A stretch of DNA of 64,000 nucleotides from Pseudomonas sp. TCU-HL1 (GTDB lineage: Bacteria > Pseudomonadota > Gammaproteobacteria > Pseudomonadales > Pseudomonadaceae), in NCBI RefSeq assembly GCF_001708505.1, contig NZ_CP015992.1, forward strand, positions 5,642,001 through 5,706,000, read 5' to 3'. The position numbers and the translations under genes are program-made. Position 1 is the stretch's first letter, and each line of letters starts with the position of its first letter. The notes beneath the pieces were generated by a model. That model had not been told where the DNA came from. It saw nothing but the letters and a program-made list of their open reading frames with translations, and ran no database searches. This document shows positions 26,142 to 36,629 of the stretch, piece after piece.

Positions 26142-26591
26142 CTAGAGGACAACCGGTTCCAGCTCGTGGCCACACGCCAGGCAGTGACTCAGCCATTCAC
26201 CGAGGAACAGGTTGAGCTGGCTCTTCTCGTCAGGCTGATGCATGTCAGCGTTGGGATAGGGATACACGCTGCGAATGCGCCGTGCATTCTCGGCACCGAC
26301 CACTTCCGCCATGCGCGCGTCATGGTAGACCCGCACCTCCAGCTGCGGTGACGGCAACCAGGGCAGGCTGAGCTCCTGGCGCACGTGCAAGGTGGTGGTG
26401 TAGGGGCAGGCCTCGACCACTTCCAGGGCCAGCACGCCGAGCAGGCGCTCGCCCTGGCTGAGCGCGACGCGGCGGGCACCAGGCACCTCGCGCATCTGCG
26501 GCAGCAGACGCATGAGGCGCGCGTAGTTTGCCTCACAGGCTGCTTGCAGCCCGACGAGGTCGACCCGGTAGCGATCGCGCAACAGATTCAC
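26142..26591 (-). CDS. YqiB-family DUF1249 protein
   Basis: A 149-residue soluble protein of unknown function, with family features NLLRDRYRVDLVGLQAACEA, TLHVRQE and the C-terminal VYPYPNADMHQPDEKSQLN. GTG 26591 overlaps the nudF stop as GTGA and has AGGGGG eight bases upstream; GTG 26597 is another candidate. The nudF - yqiB - cpdA - yqiA - parE order is shared with E. coli, which supports the call. Confidence 0.85.
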   Translation of the reverse strand: MNLLRDRYRVDLVGLQAACEANYARLMRLLPQMREVPGARRVALSQGERLLGVLALEVVEACPYTTTLHVRQELSLPWLPSPQLEVRVYHDARMAEVVGAENARRIRSVYPYPNADMHQPDEKSQLNLFLGEWLSHCLACGHELEPVVL

Positions 26592-27205
26592 GTCCACAAC
26601 CCCCTGACTTCGGTACGGTTCAACGCCAGCCACTGCAGGGCCAGCATGCTGGCGGCATTGTCCAGCCGCCCTTCACGCATCAGGGCCAGGGCGTCCTCCA
26701 GCGGCAGCACGTGCACGCGGATGTCCTCGCCCTCCTCCGCCAGCCCGTGCACACCGCCCGCACCGCTGCTGTCGCAGCGCCCGAGGAACAGATGGACACG
26801 TTCGTTGGAGCCCCCTGGTGAAGGATAGTAGGTGGTGATCGGCCAGAGCGAAGTCAACTGCAGATCGGCTTCTTCGACGGCTTCCCGACGGGCGACCTCT
26901 TCCGGCTCCTCATCCTTGTCGATCAGCCCGGCCACCAGCTCCAGCAGCCAGGGACTCTCGCTCTTGCCGTACGCGCCAACGCGAAACTGTTCGATCAGCA
27001 CCACCGCATCCCGCTGCGGATCATAGGGGAGAACGCAGACCGCATCATGGCGGACGAAGAGTTCCCGATGGATGACCGGCCCCATGTCGCCGGAGAACAA
27101 CTGGTGGCGCAGGCTCAGGCGATCCAGGCGGTAGAAACCCTGGAAACAGGTTTCTCGTTCGATCAGATCGACGGCGTCCGGGGCCGGCTTGACGGTTTCG
27201 GTCAT
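26588..27205 (-). CDS. nudF: ADP-ribose pyrophosphatase (Nudix)
   Basis: This enzyme cleaves ADP-ribose to AMP and ribose 5-phosphate. The 205-residue protein carries a Nudix box starting at GLIDKDEEPEEVARREAVEE, which keeps the glutamates needed for metal binding but has Asp in place of the second conserved Gly (EEADL instead of EEAGL). The ATG at 27205 follows GAGTCTCCC and gives the usual length; the frame is open further upstream without family similarity. It heads the nudF-DUF1249 pair and is divergent from the lipoprotein at 27392. Confidence 0.92.
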   Translation of the reverse strand: MTETVKPAPDAVDLIERETCFQGFYRLDRLSLRHQLFSGDMGPVIHRELFVRHDAVCVLPYDPQRDAVVLIEQFRVGAYGKSESPWLLELVAGLIDKDEEPEEVARREAVEEADLQLTSLWPITTYYPSPGGSNERVHLFLGRCDSSGAGGVHGLAEEGEDIRVHVLPLEDALALMREGRLDNAASMLALQWLALNRTEVRGLWT

Positions 27206-27391
27206 GGGAGACTCACTTGCAGAGGGCGGCTTCGATCCGCGCATCCTACGCCTTGGTCGCCCACCGCGCAGCCTCTTTGCAGATGGGCTCCAGGCTGGGA
27301 AGATGCACGGCAAACGGCTGCCCACCCCGCCCGAACTCATCGCCAAGATGGCAGTCGAAGCCTGCACTTTTTCCGGAATACGCCCCCGAAG

Positions 27392-28141
27392 ATGAAGCCG
27401 CCATTTCTCGCCAGACTCCTCGCCGTCGCCAGCCTTGGCATCCTGCTCAGCGCCTGCCAGATGTTCCCCGGCAGTAGCGACAAGCTGGAGCCGCAGCGCC
27501 GCGCCTGGGAACACCTGAAACCCGGCTGCCAGGGCGAAACCTGCCCGCTGGTGAACATCGACACCATCAGCTTCGAAGGCGAACCGCAGCTCAACGCCCT
27601 GATCGACAAACGCCTGCGGCAGATGACCCAGGACGCCCCGGGCGCACCGCTACCGGCGTCACTGGAGTCCTACGAGCGGGACTTCCTCGCCAGCGCCGAA
27701 CCCGGCTGGAGCAGCTACCTGCAGGCGAAGGTGCTGGAGCAGCACGACAAGCTGGTGCTGGTGGAGCTGTCCAGCTACCTCTTCACCGGTGGCGCCCACG
27801 GCATGCCGGGGCGCGGCTTCATCAATTACGACCGCAAGCTGGAGAAGCCGCTGAGCCTCGGCGACATGCTGCTGCCCGGCCAGGAGGACGCCTTCTGGAA
27901 GGTCGCCGAGCAGGCTCACCGTCGCTGGCTGGCAACCAACAAGCTCGACCAGGACCCCGACTTCATCAAGACCTGGCCGTTCGAGCGCACCGCCAACGTA
28001 GGCCTCGGCTACGGCGCCATGCTGCTCAAGTACGACGTCTACAGCATCGCGCCCTATTCCAGCGGCCACCCGGAGATTCGCATCCCCTACCCGCAACTCA
28101 ACGGAATACTGAAGCCCCAGTATTTCCCTGGACGCGGATGA
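27392..28141 (+). CDS. DUF3298/RsiV-like lipoprotein
   Basis: A 249-residue predicted lipoprotein: signal MKPPFLARLLAVASLGILLSAC with lipobox LSAC. The body contains VNIDTISFEGEPQLNALIDK, LFTGGAHGMPGRGFINYD and a C-terminal YDVYSIAPYSSGHPEIRIPY, the hallmark of DUF4163/DUF3298 proteins (as in the lysozyme-binding anti-sigma factor RsiV and related lipoproteins). No sigma factor gene is adjacent, so an RsiV-like role is not implied. Its last 44 bp overlap the convergent cytX gene. Confidence 0.85.
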   Translation: MKPPFLARLLAVASLGILLSACQMFPGSSDKLEPQRRAWEHLKPGCQGETCPLVNIDTISFEGEPQLNALIDKRLRQMTQDAPGAPLPASLESYERDFLASAEPGWSSYLQAKVLEQHDKLVLVELSSYLFTGGAHGMPGRGFINYDRKLEKPLSLGDMLLPGQEDAFWKVAEQAHRRWLATNKLDQDPDFIKTWPFERTANVGLGYGAMLLKYDVYSIAPYSSGHPEIRIPYPQLNGILKPQYFPGRG

Positions 28142-29399
28142 AGCGCCCCAGCAGGAACTGCAACCCGCCGGCCGCCAGCAACGCTGGCAGGGTTGCACCC
28201 AGCTCCGGCCAGCGGTTGGCCAACAGGTGGTAGATGGCCACACCGCAGGCCCAGGCCAGCAGGGTATCCCAGCGCAACGCCACACGCGGCGCCAGCTCGG
28301 CGCGGCGACGGCGAAGGACGAAGTGATCGACCAGCACCACACCGAACAGCGGTGCGAACACCGAACCGATCAGCAGCAGGAAGTTCTGATACTCGGCCAG
28401 CGGCGCGAACCAGGCGATCAGGGTGCAGAGCACGCCGATGGCCAGGGCCAGTTGCTCGACCTTCAGCGGCAGCAGAATGCCGCTGGACACCGCCGCCGAG
28501 TGGATATCGGCAAAGGCCTTTTCCGACTCGTCCAGCAGGATCAGCAGCAGCGGGATGCCCATGCCGGCACCCGCCAGCGCCAGCAGCAGCGCATTGACGT
28601 CGCTGCCCTCGGCAAAGGCCAGGGTGTAAGCCACGCCCAACCCCATCAGCCAAAGACAGCCGACAAAGAAGCCCAGCGCCGAGCCGATGAACACGCCGCC
28701 ACCGCGACGGCCGAAACGTGAGTAGTCGGCGATCAACGGCAGCCAGGACAGCGGCATGGCAATGGCGATGTCGAAACCCAGCGCGAAGGACATCGAACCG
28801 TCGCCGGCGCGCGACATCAGGGCCGGCAGGTCGGCGCGACGCAGCAGGTCCCAGCTCAACCAGACGCAGGCGCCAAGCAACAGCCAGATGCCCCAGCGAC
28901 GCAGGATACGGCGCACGAACGCCAGCGGACCGGCCACCGCCAGCAGCGTGGCCAAGGCGCCGAATACCAGAGTCCACAGTGTCGGCGAGGTCCACAGGCT
29001 GTCGCCGCCCAGGCCACGGGCGACCAGCAGACTGGCGGCGTCACGCATCACGATGATCTCGAAGGCGCCCCAACCCACCAGTTGCAGCAGGTTGAGGAAG
29101 GCCGGCAGGCTCGCGCCGGCCGAACCCAGGCTGAGCTTCATCGAGGCCATGGCGGCCAGCCCCGTGTCACTGCCGATCATCGCGGCAGAGCCCAGCAGCA
29201 GCACGCCGACGCCGGTGCCGAGCAGGATGGCCAGCAGCGCGTCGCTGGTGCCCAGCCCAGGTGCCAGCAAGGCGCCGGTCTGCAGGACCATCAGGCCGAG
29301 GCCGAGGGAGAACCAGAGGGAAAACAGGTCGCGCGTGCCGAGAACGCGTTGATCGAAGGCGACCGGGATGGACGGCGAATAACTGGACGGAGTGTTCAC
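28098..29399 (-). CDS. cytX: CytX-type hydroxymethylpyrimidine/cytosine permease
   Basis: A 433-residue membrane protein of the NCS1 family with about 12 helices (for example FSLWFSLGLGLMVLQTGALL, MAVPLSWLPLIADYSRFGRR-like segment around residue 215). CytX is predicted to import the thiamine precursor HMP. The assignment rests on family sequence and on its place 125 bp downstream of the TPP-riboswitch-controlled thiC in the same direction. Cytosine uptake (CodB-like) is the alternative. A GC-rich hairpin at 29451-29473 between thiC and cytX may reduce read-through. Confidence 0.8.
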   Translation of the reverse strand: MNTPSSYSPSIPVAFDQRVLGTRDLFSLWFSLGLGLMVLQTGALLAPGLGTSDALLAILLGTGVGVLLLGSAAMIGSDTGLAAMASMKLSLGSAGASLPAFLNLLQLVGWGAFEIIVMRDAASLLVARGLGGDSLWTSPTLWTLVFGALATLLAVAGPLAFVRRILRRWGIWLLLGACVWLSWDLLRRADLPALMSRAGDGSMSFALGFDIAIAMPLSWLPLIADYSRFGRRGGGVFIGSALGFFVGCLWLMGLGVAYTLAFAEGSDVNALLLALAGAGMGIPLLLILLDESEKAFADIHSAAVSSGILLPLKVEQLALAIGVLCTLIAWFAPLAEYQNFLLLIGSVFAPLFGVVLVDHFVLRRRRAELAPRVALRWDTLLAWACGVAIYHLLANRWPELGATLPALLAAGGLQFLLGRFIRVQGNTGASVFR

Positions 29400-29450
29400 G
29401 TTGGCAGATGCCCTGATGGACTGTTGTTATCGAGTTATCCACAAACCGGA

Positions 29451-29473
29451 AAGCCGGGCACGAGGCCCGGCTT
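29451..29473 (-). terminator. GC hairpin between thiC and cytX, possible attenuator
   Basis: AAGCCGGGC pairs with GCCCGGCTT with a 5-nt loop, without a long T run. It could be a partial terminator setting the thiC:cytX ratio or a 3' stabiliser. Confidence 0.5.
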
Positions 29474-29524
29474 CCAGCGTGGGGATGACAGGTCAGTGCC
29501 TGTTCATAGTTCCAAAGCTGACGC

Positions 29525-31408
<1,884 letters not shown>

Positions 31409-31509
31409 CGGCTGGCTCCTGGGGAAGATGTCGGAGCGAACCTGAAGCAGAGTGCACCGGGGGCTGGTGCCGAGAGGGGCCTCCCGGAATTCGGGCTGGG
31501 GAGGCACAT

Positions 31510-31598
31510 CTTGTTCCCTACGCAGGCCTTAACCTGATCAGGTTCAACGGGATCCGGAACTCTCCGATCTCAGCCTCCGATTCGAGGCACCCCGACAA
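31510..31598 (-). promoter_or_regulatory. TPP (THI-box) riboswitch upstream of thiC
   Basis: Read on the minus strand the segment contains GGGGTGCC, then GGCTGAGA and, after a variable stem, CCGTTGAACCTGATCAGG TTAAGGCCTGCGTAGGGAA, the conserved parts of the TPP aptamer in order. It ends about 100 nt before the thiC start, and thiC's AGGAGCC ribosome site lies between, so TPP would repress thiC (and probably cytX). Confidence 0.96.
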
Positions 31599-31824
31599 GA
31601 ACTCGCGCAGTCTAAACAAGCTCGACGGAGAAAACCAACCCGGTGGTCAGAATAATGTGACCAACGCGTCGGCAAGTGACACACAACCTGCTGGAAATTT
31701 CGATTGTTGCAGGCAGGCAACATAGCTTGTCGCAAACTACACTCAGGCCGCCGGCGGGGCGTCTTGACCCGGCCCCCAGCGGCCCCGTAGCCTTGCCCGA
31801 CCCCTCATGAATCCAGGATTGATC

Positions 31825-33264
31825 ATGCTGCGCAGACTCTCGCTGGCCATCGCCGTGGCATCCGCCTTTGCCGGAAATGCCTGGGCCGAAGATGCCCCCC
31901 TGTCAGCCAAGACGGACCTCGTGACCGTCTACAAGGACGCCGTCGACAACAACGCCGACCTCGCCGCCGCCCGCGCCAATTATGAAGCGCAACGCGAAGC
32001 GGTACCCCAGGCCCGCTCCGGTCTGCTGCCGCAGATCAATGGCGGCGCCACGGCGAACGACACCCGCACAAAGCTGGACGAACCCTCCAGCACCTTCTCG
32101 CGCAGTGGCATCGCCTACCAGGCAACCCTGAGCCAACCGATCTTCCGCGCCGACCGCTGGTTCCAGCTCAAGGCCGCCGAGTCCACCACCGAGCAGGCTG
32201 CCCTGGACTTCTCGGCGACCCAGCAGAACCTGATCCTGCAGACCGCCGAAACCTATTTCGCCGTCCTGCGCGCCCAGGACAACCTGGCCTCGACCAAGGC
32301 CGAAGAAGCTGCGTTCAAACGCCAGCTGGACCAGGCCAATGAACGCTTCGATGTCGGCCTGTCGGACAAGACCGACGTGCTCGAAGCCCAGGCGGGCTAC
32401 GACACCGCCCGCGCCAACCGGATGATCGCCGAGCGCAACGTCGAGGACGCCTTCCAGGCCATGGTGACCCTGACCAACCGCGAGTACGCCTCGATCGAAG
32501 GCATTCTTCACACCCTCCCGGTGGTGGTTCCGGCGCCCAACGACGCCAAGGCCTGGGTCGATACCGCCGCCCAGCAGAACCTGAACCTGCAGGCTGCCAA
32601 CTACGCCGTCGATGCCGCCGAAGAGACCCTGCGCCAGCGCAAGGCCGGCCATGCGCCGACCCTGGACGCCGTGGCCAGCTACCAGAAGGGCGACAACGAC
32701 AGCCTCGGCTTCAGCAACACCGGCAGCAGCACCCAGACCTTCGGCAGTGACGTGGAACAGCGCAGCATCGGCCTGCAGCTGAACATCCCGATCTACAGCG
32801 GCGGCCTGACCAGCTCCCAGGTACGCGAGTCCTACCAGCGCCTTTCCCAGACCGAGCAGCAGCGCGAAAGCCTGCGCCGCAATGTGGTGCAGAACACCCG
32901 TAACTTCCACCGCGCTGTGAACACCGACGTGGAACAGGTGAAGGCTCGCAAGCAGTCGATCATCTCCAACCAGAGCGCCCTGGAAGCCACCGAAATCGGC
33001 TACCAGGTGGGCACCCGCAACATCGTCGACGTGCTGGACGCCCAGCGCCAGCTGTACAGCTCGGTGCGTGACTACAACAACGCCCGCTACGACTACATCC
33101 TCGACAACCTGCGCCTGAAGCAGGCCGCCGGCACCCTGAGCCCGGGCGATCTCGAATCCCTCGCCGGCTTCCTCAAGCCTGACTACGACCCGGACAAGGA
33201 CTTCCTTCCCCCGGATCTGGCCAAGGCGGCGGAAGCCGAATTGCGCGGCGACCCGGAGTACTGA
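31825..33264 (+). CDS. TolC-family outer-membrane channel
   Basis: A 479-residue outer-membrane efflux duct with signal peptide MLRRLSLAIAVASAFAGNAWA. The two TolC repeats are seen (DLVTVYKDAVDNNADLAAARANY..., LNLQAANYAVDAAEETLRQRK...), with NERFDVGLSDKTDVLEAQA and YQVGTRNIVDVLDAQRQLY marking the paired helical hairpins. TolC trimers complete type I secretion and RND/MFS/ABC export systems. In P. aeruginosa the gene at this site is opmH, the channel for AprDE-like/TriABC partners. ATG 31825 (AGGA 8 nt upstream) is preferred over ATG 31807. No partner pump is adjacent. A terminator follows. Confidence 0.9.
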   Translation: MLRRLSLAIAVASAFAGNAWAEDAPLSAKTDLVTVYKDAVDNNADLAAARANYEAQREAVPQARSGLLPQINGGATANDTRTKLDEPSSTFSRSGIAYQATLSQPIFRADRWFQLKAAESTTEQAALDFSATQQNLILQTAETYFAVLRAQDNLASTKAEEAAFKRQLDQANERFDVGLSDKTDVLEAQAGYDTARANRMIAERNVEDAFQAMVTLTNREYASIEGILHTLPVVVPAPNDAKAWVDTAAQQNLNLQAANYAVDAAEETLRQRKAGHAPTLDAVASYQKGDNDSLGFSNTGSSTQTFGSDVEQRSIGLQLNIPIYSGGLTSSQVRESYQRLSQTEQQRESLRRNVVQNTRNFHRAVNTDVEQVKARKQSIISNQSALEATEIGYQVGTRNIVDVLDAQRQLYSSVRDYNNARYDYILDNLRLKQAAGTLSPGDLESLAGFLKPDYDPDKDFLPPDLAKAAEAELRGDPEY

Positions 33265-33280
33265 GTCCGCCAGAAACGAA

Positions 33281-33308
33281 GAAGCCCGGCACGAATGCCG
33301 GGCTTTTT
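33281..33308. terminator. Terminator between the TolC-like gene and the solute-binding protein gene
   Basis: AAGCCCGGC (33282-33290) pairs with GCCGGGCTT (33297-33305), followed by a T5 run, between two convergent genes. Confidence 0.85.
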
Positions 33309-33319
33309 CGTTTGCGCCC

Positions 33320-34420
33320 CTACTTCTTCGCCGCCCAGGCGTTGAAGCGCTGCTCCAGGTCCTCGCCGTGGTCGGTCCAGAACTCCACATCCATGGCCAG
33401 CGCCTGCTCCATGTTCTCCGGCGCGCTGGGCAGCCAGCCGGTCAGCGCCGGGTCGAGGCGATCGAAGGTCTGCTGGTTGACCGGTCCGTAGGGGATTCGC
33501 TTGACGTAGTCGGCCTGGTTGTCGGCCTTGTTGATGAAGGCGATCAGTTGGTGGGCACGATCGACGTGTTTCGAGCCCTTGATGATCGCCCAGTAGTCCA
33601 TGCCGTAGAGGCTATCCGGCCACACCACGGCAAAATTGTTGCCCTCCTGATGTGCCGCAGCGATGCGCCCGCTGTAGACCGAGGTCATGGTGACATCGCC
33701 TGCCGCCAGCCATTGCACGGGCTGTGCCCCTGCTTCCCACCACTGGATATGGGGCTTGAGCTGGTCCAGCTTGGCGAAGGCCCTCTCCACGCCTGCTGGC
33801 GTTGCCAGAACCTTGTAGACATCCTCGCGCCTGACGCCATCGGCCAGCAGGGCGAACTCCAGGTTGTAAACGGCGCGCTTGCGCAGCCCGCGCTTGCCGG
33901 GGAAACGCTGCACATCCCAGAAATCCGCCCAGGATTTCGGCGCTTCAGCCAGCTTTCCGGCGTCATAGGCCAGTGCCACGCTCCATACCATGGTGGCCGA
34001 ACCGCACTCCTGGGCCGCATCGGCTATCAACTGGTCGGCGCCGTCTATGCGCTGCCAGTCCAGGCGCTCGAACATGCCTTCCTCGCAGCCGCGCACCAGG
34101 TCCGGCGCCTCGATCTCCACCAGGTCCCAGTCGACGCTGCCGGTATCGACCATCACCTTGATACGAGCCATCTCGCCGTTGTACTCGCCCTCCGTCAGTG
34201 GCGCTCCGCTGGCCTTGGCGAAGGGCTTGAAGAAGGCGTCGCTCAGGGCCTTCTGCCCTGCTCCGCCGTAGCCCACCACCACCATGCTGTCGTTCGCCTG
34301 GACGTTTCCCAGGCTGCAGGCAAGCGCCAGCCCTGCCAGCAGGCGGGCCGCGCAATTTGAGACTGGAGGGGAATCAGGGGGTGAACCGATCTTCAGGTGA
34401 GGGACGAAAGACTGCCGCAT
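33320..34420 (-). CDS. Periplasmic substrate-binding protein, polyamine/PotD-like ABC family
   Basis: A 366-residue exported protein; after a longer N-terminus the hydrophobic segment LLAGLALACSLGNVQA serves as signal. The mature part begins NDSMVVVGYGGAGQKALSDAF, with FADFWDVQRFPGKRGLRK-like and IPYGPVNQQTFDRLDP segments typical of family-1 binding proteins of the spermidine/putrescine type (PotD/YdcS). No permease or ATPase gene is adjacent, so it is an orphan receptor. It is divergent from the flavoenzyme at 34579 across an AT-rich region with palindromes, suggesting shared regulation and that its ligand may be that enzyme's substrate or precursor. Confidence 0.82.
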   Translation of the reverse strand: MRQSFVPHLKIGSPPDSPPVSNCAARLLAGLALACSLGNVQANDSMVVVGYGGAGQKALSDAFFKPFAKASGAPLTEGEYNGEMARIKVMVDTGSVDWDLVEIEAPDLVRGCEEGMFERLDWQRIDGADQLIADAAQECGSATMVWSVALAYDAGKLAEAPKSWADFWDVQRFPGKRGLRKRAVYNLEFALLADGVRREDVYKVLATPAGVERAFAKLDQLKPHIQWWEAGAQPVQWLAAGDVTMTSVYSGRIAAAHQEGNNFAVVWPDSLYGMDYWAIIKGSKHVDRAHQLIAFINKADNQADYVKRIPYGPVNQQTFDRLDPALTGWLPSAPENMEQALAMDVEFWTDHGEDLEQRFNAWAAKK

Positions 34421-34490
34421 GGTGCTTCTCCTCTTGTTGTTGTCATGAAGCCTGCCCGAATCGGGCTGACTCGAAGCTAAGCCAGACCAA

Positions 34491-34526
34491 AGTAAAAAAA
34501 CAAGTTGATTTTTTACTCAAGGTAAA
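34491..34526. promoter_or_regulatory. AT-rich overlapping palindromes, candidate operator
   Basis: AGTAAAAAA (34491-34499) is mirrored by TTTTTTACT (34509-34517), and TTTAC-N5-GTAAA spans 34512-34526. They lie between the divergent binding-protein and oxidoreductase genes, where a regulator such as the XRE-cupin protein encoded at 36630 might bind. The link to that regulator is inference. Confidence 0.5.
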
Positions 34527-34578
34527 TTTCCATGACACAACAAGTACAAGCGGGACCGCCAGGTCCTCAGGAGCCTCC

Positions 34579-36534
34579 ATGTCCAGCGCCACCTTCCCGC
34601 ACCTCTTCGAGCCCCTTGAAATACGTGGCAAGCGTTTGAAGAACCGCATCATGTCCAGCGGGCACGACACCTCGATGCCCGCCGACAACCGGGTGAACGA
34701 CCAGCTTATTGCCTACCACCGTGCCCGCGCCGAAGGCGGTGTGGGCCTGATCGTGTTACAGGTGGCCGGCGTGCATGACAGCGCGCGCTACACCTCCCAT
34801 GTGCTGATGGCCACAGACGACGCCTGCATCGAAGGCTATCGGCGCCTCGCCGAGGCCTGCCATGCCGAGGGCACCGTGGTGCTGTCCCAGGTGTTTCACC
34901 CGGGCCGGGAAATCATGGAGTCCAGCGATGGGCTGTTGGCGGTGGCCTGGTCTGCCTCGGCCTCGCCGAACGAACGCTTCCGCGTCATGCCGCGCGCCCT
35001 CGACCAGGCGATGATCGACGAGATAGTCGCCGGCTATGGCGCCGCCGCCCGGCGCCTTTGCGAAGCCGGACTGGATGGCGTGGAAATCGTCGCCAGCCAC
35101 GGCTACCTGCCAGCCCAGTTCATCAACCCGCGCGTGAACCGCCGCGACGACGGCTACAACGGCGACCTCGACGCGCGCCTGCGCTTCCTTCGCGAAGTGA
35201 TCCAGGCCGTGCGCAGCCACTGTTCGGAGGACTTCATCGTCGGACTGCGCATCTCCGCCGACGAACGCGATCCGGAAGGCCTGACCGAAGACGAATCCCT
35301 GACTGCCGTCCTTGCCCTGCAAGAGCAGCTGGACTACGTGCACCTGGTCGCCGGTACATCAGCCTCCCTCGGCGGTGCCATTCATATCGTGCCGCCCATG
35401 GCCATCGAGGCCGCCTACCTGGCTCCCACCGCCGGCACCTTCAAGGCGCGCCTGGACATTCCGCTGTTCGTCACCGGCCGGATCAACCAGCCCCAGGAAG
35501 CCGAAGCCATACTTGCCCGCGGCCAGGCCGACGTCTGCGGCATGACCCGCGCGCTCATCTGCGACCCGCAGATGCCGAACAAGGCCGTCGGCGGCCGCAG
35601 CGACGACGTGCGCGCCTGCATCGCCTGCAACCAGGCCTGCATTGGTCACTTCCACCGGGGTTACCCCATTTCCTGTATCCAGCACCCGGAAACCGGTCGC
35701 GAATTGACCTATGGCCAGACCAGACCGGCTTCCCGTCGCAAACGAGTAATGGTGGTGGGCGGCGGCCCTGCCGGCATGAAAGCAGCAGCGGTCGCGGCTG
35801 GGCGTGGGCATGAGGTGACCCTCTACGAGGCTGGCAACCAGCTTGGCGGCCAGGTCCTGCTAGCGCAGTTGCTGCCTCGACGGGCAGAGTTCGGCGGCGC
35901 CTCCACCAACCTCCAGCGGGAGATGGAACTGGCCGGCGTGCGGGTCGTGCGCAATGTCCGCGTCGACCGCGCACGGGTGGAACAGGAACGCCCCGACCTG
36001 GTGATCATCGCCACCGGCGCCAAGCCCTACTGGCCGCCGTTCGAGCGCGGCGGCGAGCTGCAGGTGGTGGACGCCTGGCAGGTGCTGCGCGACGAGGTGA
36101 AACCGGGCCGTTCGGTGCTGGTGACCGACTGGCGTGGCGACTGGATCGCTCCCGGTATCGCCGAACGCCTGGCACGCAACGGCCATCAGGTGCGCCTGGC
36201 CGTGAATGGCACCCACTGCGGCGAGAGCCTCCCCCTGTATGTGCGCGACCAGATGGCCGGCGAGCTGCACAAGCTGGGGATTCCGGTGACGCCCTACGCG
36301 CGCCTCTATGGCTGCGACGACAGCACCGTGTACATGATGCACTCCGCTTGCAGCGAACCCATGTTGTTCGAGGACGTGGACACCCTGGTGCTCTGCCAGG
36401 GCCATGAACCGGTGGATGACCTGGGCCACGAGCTGGAAGGCTTGGTGGAATTCCACCGGATCGGCGACTGCCTGGCGCCGAGAACCGTCGAAGAGGCCAT
36501 TTACGAAGGATTGAAGCTGGCCTGGGATATCTGA
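34579..36534 (+). CDS. NADH:flavin oxidoreductase with 4Fe-4S and FAD domains (FadH/TMADH/DgcA-like)
   Basis: A 651-residue three-domain oxidoreductase. Residues 1-345 form an Old-Yellow-Enzyme TIM barrel binding FMN (FPHLFEPLEIRGKRLKNRI, SQVFHPGRE, HGYLPAQFINPRVNRR). Next comes a 4Fe-4S site in CIACNQACIGHFHRGYPISC, then an FAD/NAD(P) domain beginning VMVVGGGPAGMKAA. Family members reduce dienoyl-CoA or oxidatively demethylate amines (trimethylamine, dimethylglycine, stachydrine). The SHGYLPAQF motif replaces the usual catalytic AHGYL. Substrate here is unknown; the neighbours (a polyamine-type binding protein and an XRE-cupin regulator) hint at an amine. The start at 34579 has AGGAGCC upstream. 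Confidence 0.85.
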   Translation: MSSATFPHLFEPLEIRGKRLKNRIMSSGHDTSMPADNRVNDQLIAYHRARAEGGVGLIVLQVAGVHDSARYTSHVLMATDDACIEGYRRLAEACHAEGTVVLSQVFHPGREIMESSDGLLAVAWSASASPNERFRVMPRALDQAMIDEIVAGYGAAARRLCEAGLDGVEIVASHGYLPAQFINPRVNRRDDGYNGDLDARLRFLREVIQAVRSHCSEDFIVGLRISADERDPEGLTEDESLTAVLALQEQLDYVHLVAGTSASLGGAIHIVPPMAIEAAYLAPTAGTFKARLDIPLFVTGRINQPQEAEAILARGQADVCGMTRALICDPQMPNKAVGGRSDDVRACIACNQACIGHFHRGYPISCIQHPETGRELTYGQTRPASRRKRVMVVGGGPAGMKAAAVAAGRGHEVTLYEAGNQLGGQVLLAQLLPRRAEFGGASTNLQREMELAGVRVVRNVRVDRARVEQERPDLVIIATGAKPYWPPFERGGELQVVDAWQVLRDEVKPGRSVLVTDWRGDWIAPGIAERLARNGHQVRLAVNGTHCGESLPLYVRDQMAGELHKLGIPVTPYARLYGCDDSTVYMMHSACSEPMLFEDVDTLVLCQGHEPVDDLGHELEGLVEFHRIGDCLAPRTVEEAIYEGLKLAWDI

Positions 36535-36629
36535 AAGCCTGACCACAATTCCGAGCGCTGCAGGCCCTGAGTGTCGCCGGTGATCGCGGCTGCAATACAA
36601 TGCCGCGATCCTGTCCCTTGGAGGGAGCC

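Noticed and set aside
31903..33390. Long minus-strand open frame opposite the TolC-like gene
   Set aside because: Runs through a terminator and into the neighbour; the TolC frame is clearly the real one.
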